In this document: piece after piece, positions 48,382 to 60,476 of the stretch
Layout: each line of letters opens with the position of its first letter
Position numbering within the stretch: position 1 is the stretch's first letter
Origin: Theobroma cacao
Taxonomy: Eukaryota; Streptophyta; Magnoliopsida; Malvales; Malvaceae
Reading direction: 5' to 3'
DNA length: 64,000 nucleotides
Assembly (NCBI RefSeq): GCF_000208745.1
Contig: NC_030850.1
Location: 32,060,099-32,124,098, forward strand
The notes under the pieces: generated by a model
What the model was told of the DNA's origin: nothing
What the model saw: only the letters and a program-made list of their open reading frames with translations
Database searches by the model: none
Program-made: the position numbers and the translations under genes

Positions 48382-51300
48382 ATATAGTAATGGAGCAAAC
48401 CGCCTTCATTGAAGAAGGGTTGGGCATTTAAAACTAGACCTTGAATGGAAACTAATACTTGCAGTATGTTTGGTCGGTTTGGATCCCACCTCTCTTCTGC
48501 CTCTCCTTTTCAAGTGTTTAAGATGCTGAGGCAAATCTTTCCGCTTCTGTAAATGTTCAGGTTCATGTGGTAGTTGTTTTGGAGATAATAAATAACTCTA
48601 GGAGGAATATCTGATTAAACGCTTGGAATGTGTATATCGAAGAAGAAGAGGCCATACTGATAAAGGGGGTCGTCAGGGCCTATTATTACTATACTCATGA
48701 TCTCAATTTTTGTATTGAAATAGAATCTGGCAGACTTGTATCCAGTGTTGTCCTTTCTTTGTTTATCCTTTTCGCCTGATGGCTACTAATTGCAACGTGC
48801 TGTGAATTGATGAAGTAGTGATCCTACGGTGTATTTGGTAATATTGAAGTTGTTGTTCTCTTTCAAGTCCTTCATCTTGTTCCTCTTCAACTTTGTTAGC
48901 CCTATGTTAGACACCATTTATCTGCATTCACACAAAAAGTTTTTATTTTGAGTTGATAATCCTGATTTTTGAATAGAATTTAATACCAATAAATAACTGA
49001 AATTTAATGTAATTAGAATGTAGAACTCGACCTGAATTGGTCACTTTACCCTTTTTTCCTTGGCTTGAAGAGTCCTTTTGCCCAACGAATATCTTTGAAA
49101 GAACTGATGGCTATCCTAACATTGTAAAGGGAAAGGCTTAATTTATTGTTCTTATATTTGTAATTTTTTCTCCTAAAAAGTAATAAATAATATATACTAA
49201 TAACTCTCTGTTTTCTATTTTGGGTAATTGTCACCGTTTTATGATATAGTAGTGTTTTCTTTTTAATATTATACATGATGTTGCACCTGTGGTTAGCCTT
49301 AGCATCAAAGGCAAAAGTTAGTGCAAGATCTGGCAATGTTTCATTAATTATACATTTTTGTCCAGGCTTAGCGCAATTAGGATGTGCTAGTAACTAAAAG
49401 CAAGAAATCGATAGTGTTGCAAACAGCATTAAGAAATTTTCTTCTCATGTTATTAATAGACTTGGTATAAATAGCTTAAATATGAACTTTTAGATAGACT
49501 TCTATAAAAATAACTGATGCTTTGACAATTATTTGATCTGCTATTCGGTTTCTGCAGTTTGCTTGATGTAGGATTTGCTACAGGCCATAATTTGATGAAG
49601 AAAGCAGAAGGTTAAATGTATCCTCTTGTGGAGGATTTATTGCTACTCTTGAAAACCACATGATTCTCTATTGCTGATACCTTAACTTGGCATATGAAAC
49701 AGGGGAATTATACATGTTGCATGGCTGTTATGAATCAGTGATCACAGCACAAACGGCTTCCATAATCAAGGGTGTGAGGTGTTTCGAGACATCATGAGCT
49801 CATGGCCTCAGCCACCCAGGTTATCTCTTCTCCTTATGCATAAAGTTTGTTTCATTTATTGGTAACCCTTAATTAATATTGGTGTCATTCTGAAAATTGA
49901 CCCTGTCTGTTTGGAAGCAATGCAAATTGAAATATATATTTTACCTGATTGGGAATTGTCAAAATTAATGAAGTTGGTATAACCTTGTGAGAGAAAAACG
50001 CTTGGTTTAGAACATGCCAATTACATCATACCAGCAAAACTTCAATGTGTGCATTCATTATGAACCTTTGACTGATATCTTGACTATTGGAGGGGATTCA
50101 CTTTTCAAATTTTTTTCTCTAATGAATCGACAGCCACACAGACTAGGCTAGGTACCCTTTTACCATCCCAAAAGGGCTTTTCAATGCAATGCAGAAACAT
50201 TGATGGAACTATGGAATAACAGTGTGCAATCTAGCTGTATGATCTTAGTTCAGAAGTACCCAAAAAAAATGAAAATCTATTTCAGCCCCATTATGTAGTG
50301 CCCATTTCCAGATCTGTTAAAATGTCCACCCGATTCTGAAGTTGGCCAACTGTTCTCTCTTTAAACCAAGGTACGCACCCAGGGTAGGATGTGAGAAGGG
50401 CCAGAAGGGGTTAAGTGGGCCAAGCCTATCTAATCCCAATAACCGGTTATCCATTTACACGTAAGCATGAGGCAAGTTAGACTTGTCTCTCGGGAGTTGA
50501 GACATCGAATTTCGATTAGGTTTTTGTTTATTATAAGCACTCAACCAACGCTAGTTCCTTGGGTTCCGTTCTAACTTTATCAAAAGCAAGTTCATATTCT
50601 CATATGCACTACTTAAGTTTCACTGTTACCTGATGTATGAGTGGAAGTACTGAAAGCAAATTCAAAATAAAAAACCTACTAAATCACAAAGAGAGAGTGG
50701 GTCAGGGAGACCGACTGGCGCCCTAGAAAAGATTTCGTGGCGGGGCAAGAGTGAATCATAGTGATAAAGGCATGGACAGGATCGTTCCCTCGTGATATCA
50801 CTGATATCAGCATTGTTTCAAGATTTGAAACATTTCCAATGCCATAACAACGCATCTAAGTGGGGCATCGCATTAATATGAGCTTTGATAGGCAATATCA
50901 AGCAAACTAATTTTTAAATGTTAGCTTTTGCCTTTTAAAAATCGTATGTGATAATTTGGACAACAGTCTCTCAAAGCTGTGAATATGGTTTCTTAAGTGA
51001 AAGACCTTGAAAGAACTAAGATAATGAAACCAAAAAATTAAAACTTATCATAAAACAAGAGTTGATAATGACTGCTAGAATAGTTGGTAAACTCCATGAT
51101 GATGACGATGATGATGAAGAAGTTGAACACGTTTTGATTCGGAAGCAAAATTGAATGTGGAAAGACTCAATTCAGACCGACATTCGGGTTTGGACTCTGA
51201 CCCAAGATTTTCCAATTTGAGATGCAATGGTGCTAAATGTGTCGGCAACAACAAAGTAGAAAGAAGGTAATTACCTGCAATCGGTATAGAATGGTGTGCT

Positions 51301-52758
51301 TCAGCAGCACGTGGACTATGGACCAGTGTCCTTTGACCATGGTTGTGTAATTTTCAGATTTTGTACACATCAATCGTACATTTGGAAATGCCTAAAACGG
51401 GTTTGGGACTCGATCCTAAAATATCCTGAGATTCATTTCTTTCAAAAAGAAAAAGTAATAATACATACGACGCCGATGTTTACTGTCGGCAAATTTGTTT
51501 TTATTTTCCTTGTCAAAAAAGTAATTAATATGTTGCAGTCCATTCTCTGGTGGTGATAGATCTTACTATAAAACGTTGGTGCTTGGCTGCAGGCTGTGTC
51601 ACACGTCAAGCGTATTATTACCTGTAGAATCCAAAATTTTCCTACATTGCTGGATTCAATGTTTCTTATCTATTGCGCGCATGTTTTGTCACAAATTGAT
51701 GCATCCTCCTAGCAGTCCTATATATCTTTCATTTAGACACACATGCAGCAGACAGTAAAGGAGACAGGAGAAGAAGATCAGGTTAATGATATTCTCCATA
51801 GGATTCCAATACCATCAACAAGATTTCAGCACTAACATTAAATTTTGGAGATTTTGTCTCTTTCTCTCTGACTCCCTCTCCCTAGAGAGTCTCTCAATAC
51901 AATTTTATATCATAGTAATATTAAAAAAAAGAGAAGGAAATAAAAAATAATCATGTTGAATATGCCAAAACCCTAATGTTTTCACTTTGACTTGCCCATG
52001 GCACGCATGTGCAGCTCTCATATCTCTACTTTTGATTTGAATAATACATATCCCTCTAATGGGGTCAAGATTGATGATTCACAAAAAGATGAAACTAAAA
52101 GTTAACTCTCATTCACGAGTCAGATATATCAGTGGAAAGAGCTCCCACAGTTTCGACTGCCTCAATTATGTCAATCTTCTAGAAAGTCTACTCTGAGCTG
52201 TGAAGGAAAAGAGAGGGAATTATTCTTACGGCTTGATTGTTGATTTATTAAATCTAAATCTGATCATGGAAAAGGATAATTAGTTCACGGCTTCGCTTCA
52301 AGTTGGTGGCTTTTTTAATTAAAAGCAACTGTTAGGTGGGTTAATTAGATATCTGTTAAATCTATAAAATATTAATCATGAACAAACATCTATAGGAATT
52401 TTTAGCTTATGACCCGCCAATAATGGAGGGTAACGAGCAACTTATTTAATATTATCTGAATATAAATCCGGTACAAGTTGCCTACCTTCTTAATTAAAAA
52501 GATTGTCAGAATATTTATCTGAAAAGGATGGTTAACTATTAGTACTTGATTATTCATTATTTCGGACTCAAGATGAAAGAATGAAATTTATGAGATGGAA
52601 CTCATGATCATGGATTCGTTACAAACAAGAATAAAAATACAACAATTTTACTATTTTTTGTTCTCTCTCCTTAGCAGATTATTTAATATTTGATATATAT
52701 TATAATATATATATATATAGACATAAATACCTTAACCAAGTAAGTTACTAGAAGATTA

Positions 52759-52761
<3 letters not shown>

Positions 52762-52796
<35 letters not shown>
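52762..52796. repeat. (AT)n microsatellite
   Basis: About 35 bp of uninterrupted AT dinucleotides. A shorter similar run lies about 60 bp upstream. Confidence 0.9.
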
Positions 52797-52800
<4 letters not shown>

Positions 52801-53882
52801 GAACCTTGCATTGCATGCAAACTGCCGTTGATGAATCACAAAATCTGTACCATCGGTTGACTCTTCTCATCGTGTCGCACTCCTTGCATGCAGAGAAGAT
52901 GATATACAGATAACATTACAGAACAACTTCTACCTCAGCAATGTCACTAAAAACCAAAACGAAAAGAGAGGTAATATTCAAAGATTTGACCAAGATGCAA
53001 AAAAATAAAAACAAATGTCGATATGGGATAAGTCTGAATACGTAGCGGAGACTCGTGACCGTTGTCAAATTTGGGCTCCGAGTCCAAAAACTGGGCTGGT
53101 GATGGAAGATGGCGACTTGGCAGAACAAAACAAAACAACTTTATTTAAAAAAGAAATGTAAGAATAGTGTATACATTTTCTCTCTTTTTTGAGCTCCCAA
53201 ACGTATCCAAGAAGTAAACACTATTCAAACAGTTTCAAAATAATATTCTAATTGAATAATTTAAGAATGGTAGAGAATAGCCAAAATATTAATCAAAAGA
53301 GTGAAACAGCTTTCTTTCCACTAACATGCATAAATATAGATATTACCCATAGAATAAAGAACACGAGATCTTCAGAGCGTGTATCGAAAGCGAACCACCC
53401 TCCCAAGAATATTCCAAAGCCGCGTACAAACTTGGCCCCGCCTCCTTCCATTCTATATAGACTCTAGTCTCTACTTATGTTTCCAAAACAGTTATCTTTT
53501 AAAAGAAAAAAAAAATAAAGAAAGAAAGGGCTAATCACTAATGTCACAAACCCTTTTCATGTGTTTTCATAAAGTTAAAGCTGCGTGCATGTATCATATA
53601 CTTCAACAAAATTGTTTTAAATTTATTTTTAAAATAAAAAAGAGAGAAATTTGGCATAGTAAAATGTTAACATATAACCTTAGAGTATTAATACATAGAT
53701 TATATTATTATCAAGAAAATTGCAAAAGAAAGAAAAAGCAGAGGGGAGATTTGCCAAAACAAGAGGCTTACGGTCCAATGAAAATGATCCCAAATCTCGC
53801 AACTTGATAACGTGATTGGAGAAGGTATGAAAACATAACAAGTTTTTGGCCCAAAAAGCCAAACTCGCGGCACAATCAGGGG

Positions 53883-54013
53883 CACGTGCTTCCTGATGTC
53901 ATCATCTCCACGCAAATCTAACCCGTCGGATCGACCACGTGGGTGTTGGCGGTGCCCCCTCCCAAAAAAGGGCGGGTCCCAGAAAAGCAAAACCCGTAGC
54001 AGAACAACACGTG
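53883..54013. promoter_or_regulatory. G-box cluster in a GC-rich island
   Basis: Three exact CACGTG palindromes lie at 53883-53888, 53936-53941 (within CCACGTGG) and 54008-54013 (within ACACGTGT). A TGATGTCATCA bZIP-like site sits between the first two. The surrounding 250 bp are clearly richer in G and C than the AT-rich neighbourhood. It is about 2.9 kb before the WRKY start. Short frames on both strands look like composition effects rather than genes. Confidence 0.55.
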
Positions 54014-56482
54014 TGCGAATGAGAAAGGTGGCGAAAGGCTCCAATGGTCTCGCGCCATCGGTGTGCGCGCCCAATGGGGACAAGCGGACCGTGTATCGTG
54101 GGCTGCTTTGGTTTAATCTCGCTGAATAAAAAGAAACAGAGTTAGATAAAGTGAACAAACTCAACATCGATTTTCGGCTAATGATCTTTGGTTTGGATTT
54201 TACTTGACAAATCTTGTTTCTACCCTAATTTGTTGTCTCTTCTGTTTATGAAAAAAACAAAACAAAAAAGCAAAGAAAAGAAGATTAGTCTGGCTAGAAT
54301 AAATTAAGTACCTGGTTAATTATGTGGGTATTTGTTTCTCTTGCTGGATTGTGAGAATGGGTTGTTTTTTTTTTATTATTATTATTTTAAACTTCAAAAT
54401 TAAGTTGATTATTATAATATGGTGTTGGATTGGATGACAATTAGTGCCGTATCTCTACTGAAAGCTACTGTGGATAAGAGTGTTGATTGGGGCATTAGAG
54501 GGAGAATTTCCATGCAATAATAGGCTAATTTTATATTTATATGCTTATTGTTTTTGTATGTATCTCAGTGACCTCGCTAGTCATCTCATACCTTTCACGA
54601 CATAGTAGGTGGGAGTAGGTGACAGGGAATCAAGTGAATAACAAAGAAAAATGATTCATTTTTTTGGGCTTTCTCTTACGTCAAAGAACAGTTCATTTCA
54701 TTTGCTAGTTTCCTTTTTCTCTTTAATCAGCCAAAAAAGGACCCATCCATGTAACTAACATATGGTCGTAATTAATTTTATGAAAATTTCACATGTTTGG
54801 TGAAATATCCAATTAAGGCTATTGATATATAAGTTCATATCTCATTAAAAATCAATTATTTGACTGATTGATAAACACATCATTTTTGTTTAAAAAATTA
54901 TTTAATTTTTAATAAAAATAAAGGGGGCATCTATATTTACCCTAGAAGAAAGAAAAAAGAAGAGGAAAAATGGGTCTCGTCTTTATCCGTCCAACAAGGA
55001 TGGCATTGATGTTCCAGCGGAAAACATGGTGAGGAAAAGAAAATCTATTGATGGTGTTTGTAAGGTTTGTAAGAGTAAGAGAGATCAGTACTTTATATAG
55101 TTATCCGTATTTACTCAAAAAAATGATGTGTGAAAAGAACAATCTTAATTAATCTTTACCCAAAAAAGTTAGGAACCGAATTATTGAAGCATGCAAAGGT
55201 AAGTCGAGCTTACACGCAAATTATGTCAGCGTGCGACCCCCTTTGTGTCCCCACGGCACACCGCACGTGCATCATCTTGTGTTTCTTCTCTCATATATTT
55301 CTTCCCACCCCAAAGCCTAAAGCCTAAAGCTTAAAGATAATGTAAGAAAAAAAAAAAAAAGGAAAAGGGGAGGAGAATTCTGATCTTCTTCTTTCTTTTG
55401 TTTGCCTTTTTCATGGGGATTTCCGCTGGCTTCGAAAGAAAAGGCAGCCATGATCACCGACTGAATAAGTGAATATCGAGCATATATGCAAAAATATTTA
55501 TGCCCTCATTTCACACCTTTCATGTTGAATCATTCCTGGTTCAGGTTCTTTGTAAGCGGACAAAACCACTATATATTTCCAGCCGGTTAGCTCCTAATTC
55601 TTATTAAGTTCTAAAGAAAGAATTTGTTTCGGCTGCCGGAATTCAATGAGAGAATAATTTCGAATTTTGAAAAAAAGTTGAATCCTCGTGTGACATATTG
55701 AAAATGTACAAACCATGGATATTTGTGATGATAGAGTCATGGTCCAAATCATTCAAACAGTAGAATAACCTTACATTAACAATGAAATTAAGATTATTAT
55801 AATGTTAGTTATTTTAAATCATAGGACGTAGTCCCTACATTATCTTTTTGCTTATAGGACGAAAGTCCCCCTCACTTTATTAAGCGAAACATTACATTAA
55901 TACGTTATCTTATCCTCTTTAACAAAATTCACCACCATACACGTTGCCTTTTAATAAGACAATATAAGCCTAAAAGATTACAACCTCCACATCATTTTAT
56001 TCAAAAGACCAAAATAAAAAATAAAAAAAAAATCACCACCATCTTATTAAAACAAAAAGAAAGAGAATATCTTATACAAATTTACTTTAGAATCGTGTGA
56101 AATGATTCAAAATTTAAAAAATAAAAATAATGATATTGTGTGTAAATAATATAAATTTTAAATATTGAAATTAAAAAAGCACAATTTTGAGTTGTTCAAA
56201 TCGATAATCTTTTGAATATTTTAATTTCAGAATATTCTTTAAAATTAGTTAAAATACTATTTATAGAAATGTTTTAATATTAAATATAGTAATTAACTAT
56301 TAATGGGATGATTTTTAATGTATTAAAAAGATATTATTGTCTTTTTTTTTCATTTTATCTATTTTTATTTAATTTACACGTAGACGCAGGGGCGCAAGTA
56401 TACACAGGGGACAAACAACAGGGCTGAGTTTTCCAAAGCCAAAAGGGCTTTACGCCGTTCACACTGCGTGAACCAGTTAACC

Positions 56483-56588
56483 GGTCAAAATCTACGTATG
56501 AAAGCGTCGACCATACTGTCGGACCAACGATGAGCTTATGCGTTGAATGGCTACCGGCACTGTTGAATGTCCGTACAAAAATTTGACC
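56483..56588. promoter_or_regulatory. W-boxes and an auxin-response-type element in the WRKY promoter
   Basis: Two TTGACC W-boxes lie upstream of the WRKY gene, one on the minus strand at 56483-56488 and one on the plus strand at 56583-56588. TGTCGG, the high-affinity ARF core, is at 56517-56522. A TATA-like CTTATAAATC lies at about 56724-56733, followed by a CT-rich leader. Confidence 0.45.
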
Positions 56589-56860
56589 TACAATTGCCAG
56601 TAAATTCTTTGGTTGCCATTTTGCCAACCCATCATTATAGCTCTCTCACCCTTTCTCTCCATTTCCCTATAGCGAAAAATCTCACTTTCTTCTAAACCTA
56701 AAACTCTCTCTCTCTTTCACCTACCTTATAAATCAGATCAACCCTACTCCACTCTTTCCTTCTCTTTCACTAAACAAAGCTTCACTCCCTCTCTTTCTAT
56801 TCCTTTCTCTTGTGAGTGCAAGTCTTTTGATGAACAGAAAATTGGAGTTTTGATTGATCC

Positions 56861-58215
56861 ATGGAGAGCAAAGAGGGTGTAAAGATGGAAGATGTTATGG
56901 GAAACTCATCACCGTTTTCTGATTATATAGCGAATAGTTTCCCATTACAAAGTATATTTGATTTGAGTGAAGGAGAGAAGATGCCATTAGGGTTTATGGA
57001 GTTACTGGGTGTTCAAGACATGAGTATTACTCCTTTATTCGATATGGCACAGCAGGTACCATCTCTTGCAACCCAACCTCCAAATCCAACTTCGACGAAG
57101 ATCGACTCTCCTCCTGAGGTTTTTAATCAGCCTGCTACTCCAAACTCTTCGTCGATATCATCAGCATCGAGTGAGGCTGTCAATGATGATCCTGTTAAAG
57201 CAGAAGACCAAGAAGAAGACCAGCAAGAAACCAGAAAACAGTGAGTTTCTTTTCTTTTCTTTTCTTTTCTTTTTTAAAAAATTTTGTTCTCTTTTTATTT
57301 CTTTTCTTTTAAAAAAAATAAAATAAAATAAGGAGAGAGAGGAGAAATCCGTGGAAGAAACGACCAAGACATGGATGGGCCTTTAATGTCTATGTTTGAG
57401 TTTGTGTTTTGGTTTACTGCATAACAGAAACCCCATTTGGAAACTAATTTGGAAAAGAAATGAGGTTTTTTGTTTTCCATCAAAGTGATTTGAAGCTGAT
57501 GAAGAATTGTTGGATTTTTTTGGCTTTTGGCGTTTGTGATGGTGGGTCTAGGTTGAAACCCAAGAAGACAAATCAGAAGAGACAGAGAGAACCGAGATTC
57601 GCGTTCATGACAAAGAGCGAGGTTGATCATTTGGAAGATGGGTACAGATGGAGAAAGTACGGCCAAAAAGCTGTAAAAAACAGCCCCTTTCCTAGGTACT
57701 AACTTCAATGTTTAACCCATTTTAGTCCCCTCATTCCGTATGCTCTTCTTTTACCACTTTACATAAAATTTCAGACAACAATTTTTAATGGGTTCATTTG
57801 CACTGTTTCTAATTTTCCAAGGAGTTATTATCGTTGCACCACCACCTCATGTAATGTGAAGAAAAGAGTCGAGAGATCTTTCAGTGATCCAAGCATTGTG
57901 GTAACCACTTACGAAGGTCAACACACTCATCCCAGCCCAGTCATTCCTCGTCCCGGTCTCGGTGGCTCTCATCTGACTTCAGGCATCTCCGCCGGGGCAG
58001 CAGCAGCTTTTGGCATGCCAATGCAAAGGACTCCATCTCACTATCAGCAGCCATTTGGCAATGGCTTGTCTCCTTTGAGCGTTGGCCATAATGGTTCCAA
58101 TATTAACGCCAGTTTTCTTCATGAGAGGCGTTTTTGCACTCCAGGGCCGTCTTTGCTTAAAGACCATGGCCTTCTTCAGGACATCATACCATCCCACATG
58201 CTGAAAGAAGAGTAG
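56861..58215 (+). CDS. WRKY23: WRKY transcription factor, group IIc, WRKY23-like
   Basis: DNA-binding regulator of W-box promoters. Exons 56861-57240, 57552-57695 and 57822-58215 join in frame to 305 aa. The second intron splits the Arg codon just after the NSPFP motif of the WRKY domain, a conserved position for this class. The WRKY domain has WRKYGQK at residues 160-166 and a zinc finger C180-x4-C185-x23-H209-x-H211, with [20 protein letters not shown] before it. The [16 protein letters not shown] and [14 protein letters not shown] wording is closest to WRKY23/WRKY68 rather than WRKY48 or WRKY28/71 (from memory). The N-terminal half is Ser/Pro/Asp/Glu-rich. Arabidopsis WRKY23 is auxin-inducible and linked to root and flavonol biology. 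The neighbourhood (MIR403, FCA-like gene) supports orthology. Intact. Confidence 0.93.
57243..57272. repeat. (TTTTC)n microsatellite in WRKY intron 1
   Basis: A repeated TTTTC pentamer begins just after the splice donor at 57241. Confidence 0.8.
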
Positions 58216-60476
58216 ATTAGAACAATCCATTACCGCTATGTAATTCTCTCTCTGACTTGGGTGAAAGGAGGTGTAGATGGAAATCAGTTCACTGGTATGT
58301 AATTTTCTTGCTGACAGGTGGCGATTTTTCTTGTAGAAGGAACCCGCTAGCCCTTTATACAAACCTTGATGAATATTATTACTGTAACTTGGTTCTACTT
58401 TTTGATCCAATGCAAGAATTACTTTCTTATTTGGGGTTGGTTTTTTTCTTTCTTTTTTTTTTTTTTCATTTTTGCCTCATATGGTGGTTCTGGATATGTA
58501 GAGATTATACACCACGGAAATTTGGTTCTTTCTTCTTTAATTCATCTGACTCCTCGTTTGTCCTATATCTTTGTTTTTGTTGTAGAAGGAATGTGCATTG
58601 ATTCCCCCATTGAAAGTACTGCAGTCGAGATTTTGAGCGCTAGGGTTGTCTTCAGAGAGCAATTAATGTGGAAGCTGGAAAGCTTTCTATTTGTCTGGGA
58701 ATCAACGAAATCCAATTTTTTTTCGTGGCACCGAGGCCTGCAAATTGTAAGGATTTGGTGAGAAAGAAAATTAAATGTGCTGTATCTAAATATGCCCGAG
58801 GCAGATGGAACAATAAACTCGACTAGACGTCCTTTTAGCCTAAGCTACATAAATAACTCTACTCTTCTTGCGTCCGTGCTATGCAACCCATTGCTCATAG
58901 ATTTGGTTCAATGAAATGGTGGGGGTTTGGGTGGGTAGAGGGGCGAAGAAATCCATTTACATAGACATGCACTATGGAAGCTTGATTCTTTTATTCTTAA
59001 TCATGGGGCTGGATTTCACATCGCTATCCACTGTTTCTTTGTGGTTGTACGTCTGCTGGCCATGTGAATTTGTCACTGTTAAGAATATTGTTGCCAGGTT
59101 GATCATTGGGAAAAACATGGTGATGGCAAAAGGGTAAATTAGCTGCCTTTCATTTAGCTAAAACAATATCCTCGTGCCTGTTAGTCAGATGGTCCATTAC
59201 GTGATTCCTAGGGCCTACCACCGCCACCGCCAGCGCCAGCACAAGACTGTTACTTTTTTATTACACCGTAATAATGTAATAATGACCATTTTTATCCTAG
59301 CTAAGAAAATTTGTCGCAGCAACAAAAGCAACATAGGACGATATATCAAGTTCTGAAAGCTACATTCTTGAATGCCCCAAGCATGGTTACCCTAGGCCTT
59401 TTGGCTAGCCATGACAAAAGAATAGTTAACCTTAGTCTGCAATTAATTCATAGGTTACCAAAGGGTGAAAGCGTGACGCGGGGCCTCTAATGTTCGGCCT
59501 ACTAATAACCCCTTAGGAAATTCCTATGCAATAAGGACCTAAGGAATCTTAGCCTGACAGCAGTTCCATTTCCACATGCTTCCCAGAAGATGGTCACCGC
59601 AATGGGTTTAACAACATTTAGAAACTTCCTTCCATAGCTGTAAATTTCCATATTTTCATTCTGTACAATGAACATTAAAAACAGCAACAAAACAACATAC
59701 ATATAGCAATGGATATAATATTTAAAGCAACACATCTAACATTCAATCTCTAAGTGAAAATCTCGTGTACATAAGTTAACGAACACAAAAAAAAATCTGT
59801 ATTTCATTAACAGGGTTGTAACTACATCAGCAGTCTTCAAGTTAACCTACCAACATTTAACCACTGTTAGCCAGGAAAGAAGAGACACGAGGAAGGCGAT
59901 GAAAAATAAATTAATTATTATGAATAAAAATCAAAACCTATGTAGCCTAATAACAACTAGATGATGTCCCGGAAAGAATCACTCAGAAAGCAATGTCAGC
60001 AACCTCCCTCCACCCGAGTCTAATATACATGCCTTACAAAGCTGCTTCTACTATTTCTAAATTAAATTATCCCGCTTCGTGTGCTTGTTTTTGAGAATAA
60101 AAACTGCAAATAAAGGAAAAACAATGAAAAATGCAGACATACATAATCTTTGAAGATTCACTTCGTGGTTCTAAAAAGTTCTCTGCACAGCCAAAATCAT
60201 CAGATTTCATTTATCAGAATGGAGCCTAAGTTATAGCTACTGTAATTACAATTAAGAGAGAGAGAGAGAGAGAGAGAGAAGATGGTGTGGTTGAGGAGAG
60301 GGATTGTTCTAAAGCATTGCATTTGTGCCTAATCTCCATTTGTGTTTCATACTATCATCACAAATAGCAACTTGTTTATAGAATGGAAATAGCATGAGAG
60401 GCTTAGAGAAAATGGACAACCAATGAACTACAGTTCAATCAGATTAAGTGATTAAGAGGCTTGCACCTGATACAAT
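58216..60476. other. Convergent intergenic region between WRKY and the FCA-like gene
   Basis: Holds the 3' untranslated regions of two genes facing each other. A pure GA microsatellite lies at about 60255-60279. No further gene was seen. Confidence 0.6.
60255..60279. repeat. (GA)n microsatellite
   Basis: Pure AG/GA run in the 3' flank of the FCA-like gene. Confidence 0.9.

Larger units (their letters stand above)
48322..56860. other. Long non-coding region between the 84-aa ORF and the WRKY gene
   Basis: No intact gene was supported over 8.5 kb. Possible non-coding exons lie around 49555-49830, where there are acceptor- and donor-like sites, an ATG-bearing stretch that stops soon, and no conserved protein. 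A long AT microsatellite (52762-52796) and a GC-rich G-box island (about 53880-54130) stand out. The right end is the WRKY promoter and leader. I searched by eye for a bHLH of the UPBEAT1 type expected from Arabidopsis synteny and did not find one. Confidence 0.55.

Noticed and set aside
50340..50600. Segment with GC-richer, organelle- or TE-like wording
   Set aside because: Could not match it to a tRNA, rRNA or known element termini; not reported as a feature.
53700..54167. 155-codon frame on the minus strand and 78-codon frame on the plus strand in the G-box island
   Set aside because: No recognisable domain; arises from the GC-rich patch with few stop codons. Promoter-like motifs are the better explanation.
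47641..56860. UPBEAT1-like bHLH gene expected from Arabidopsis order
   Set aside because: Looked for the basic-helix wording on both strands and found no frame that fits; it may be absent, moved or missed by eye.
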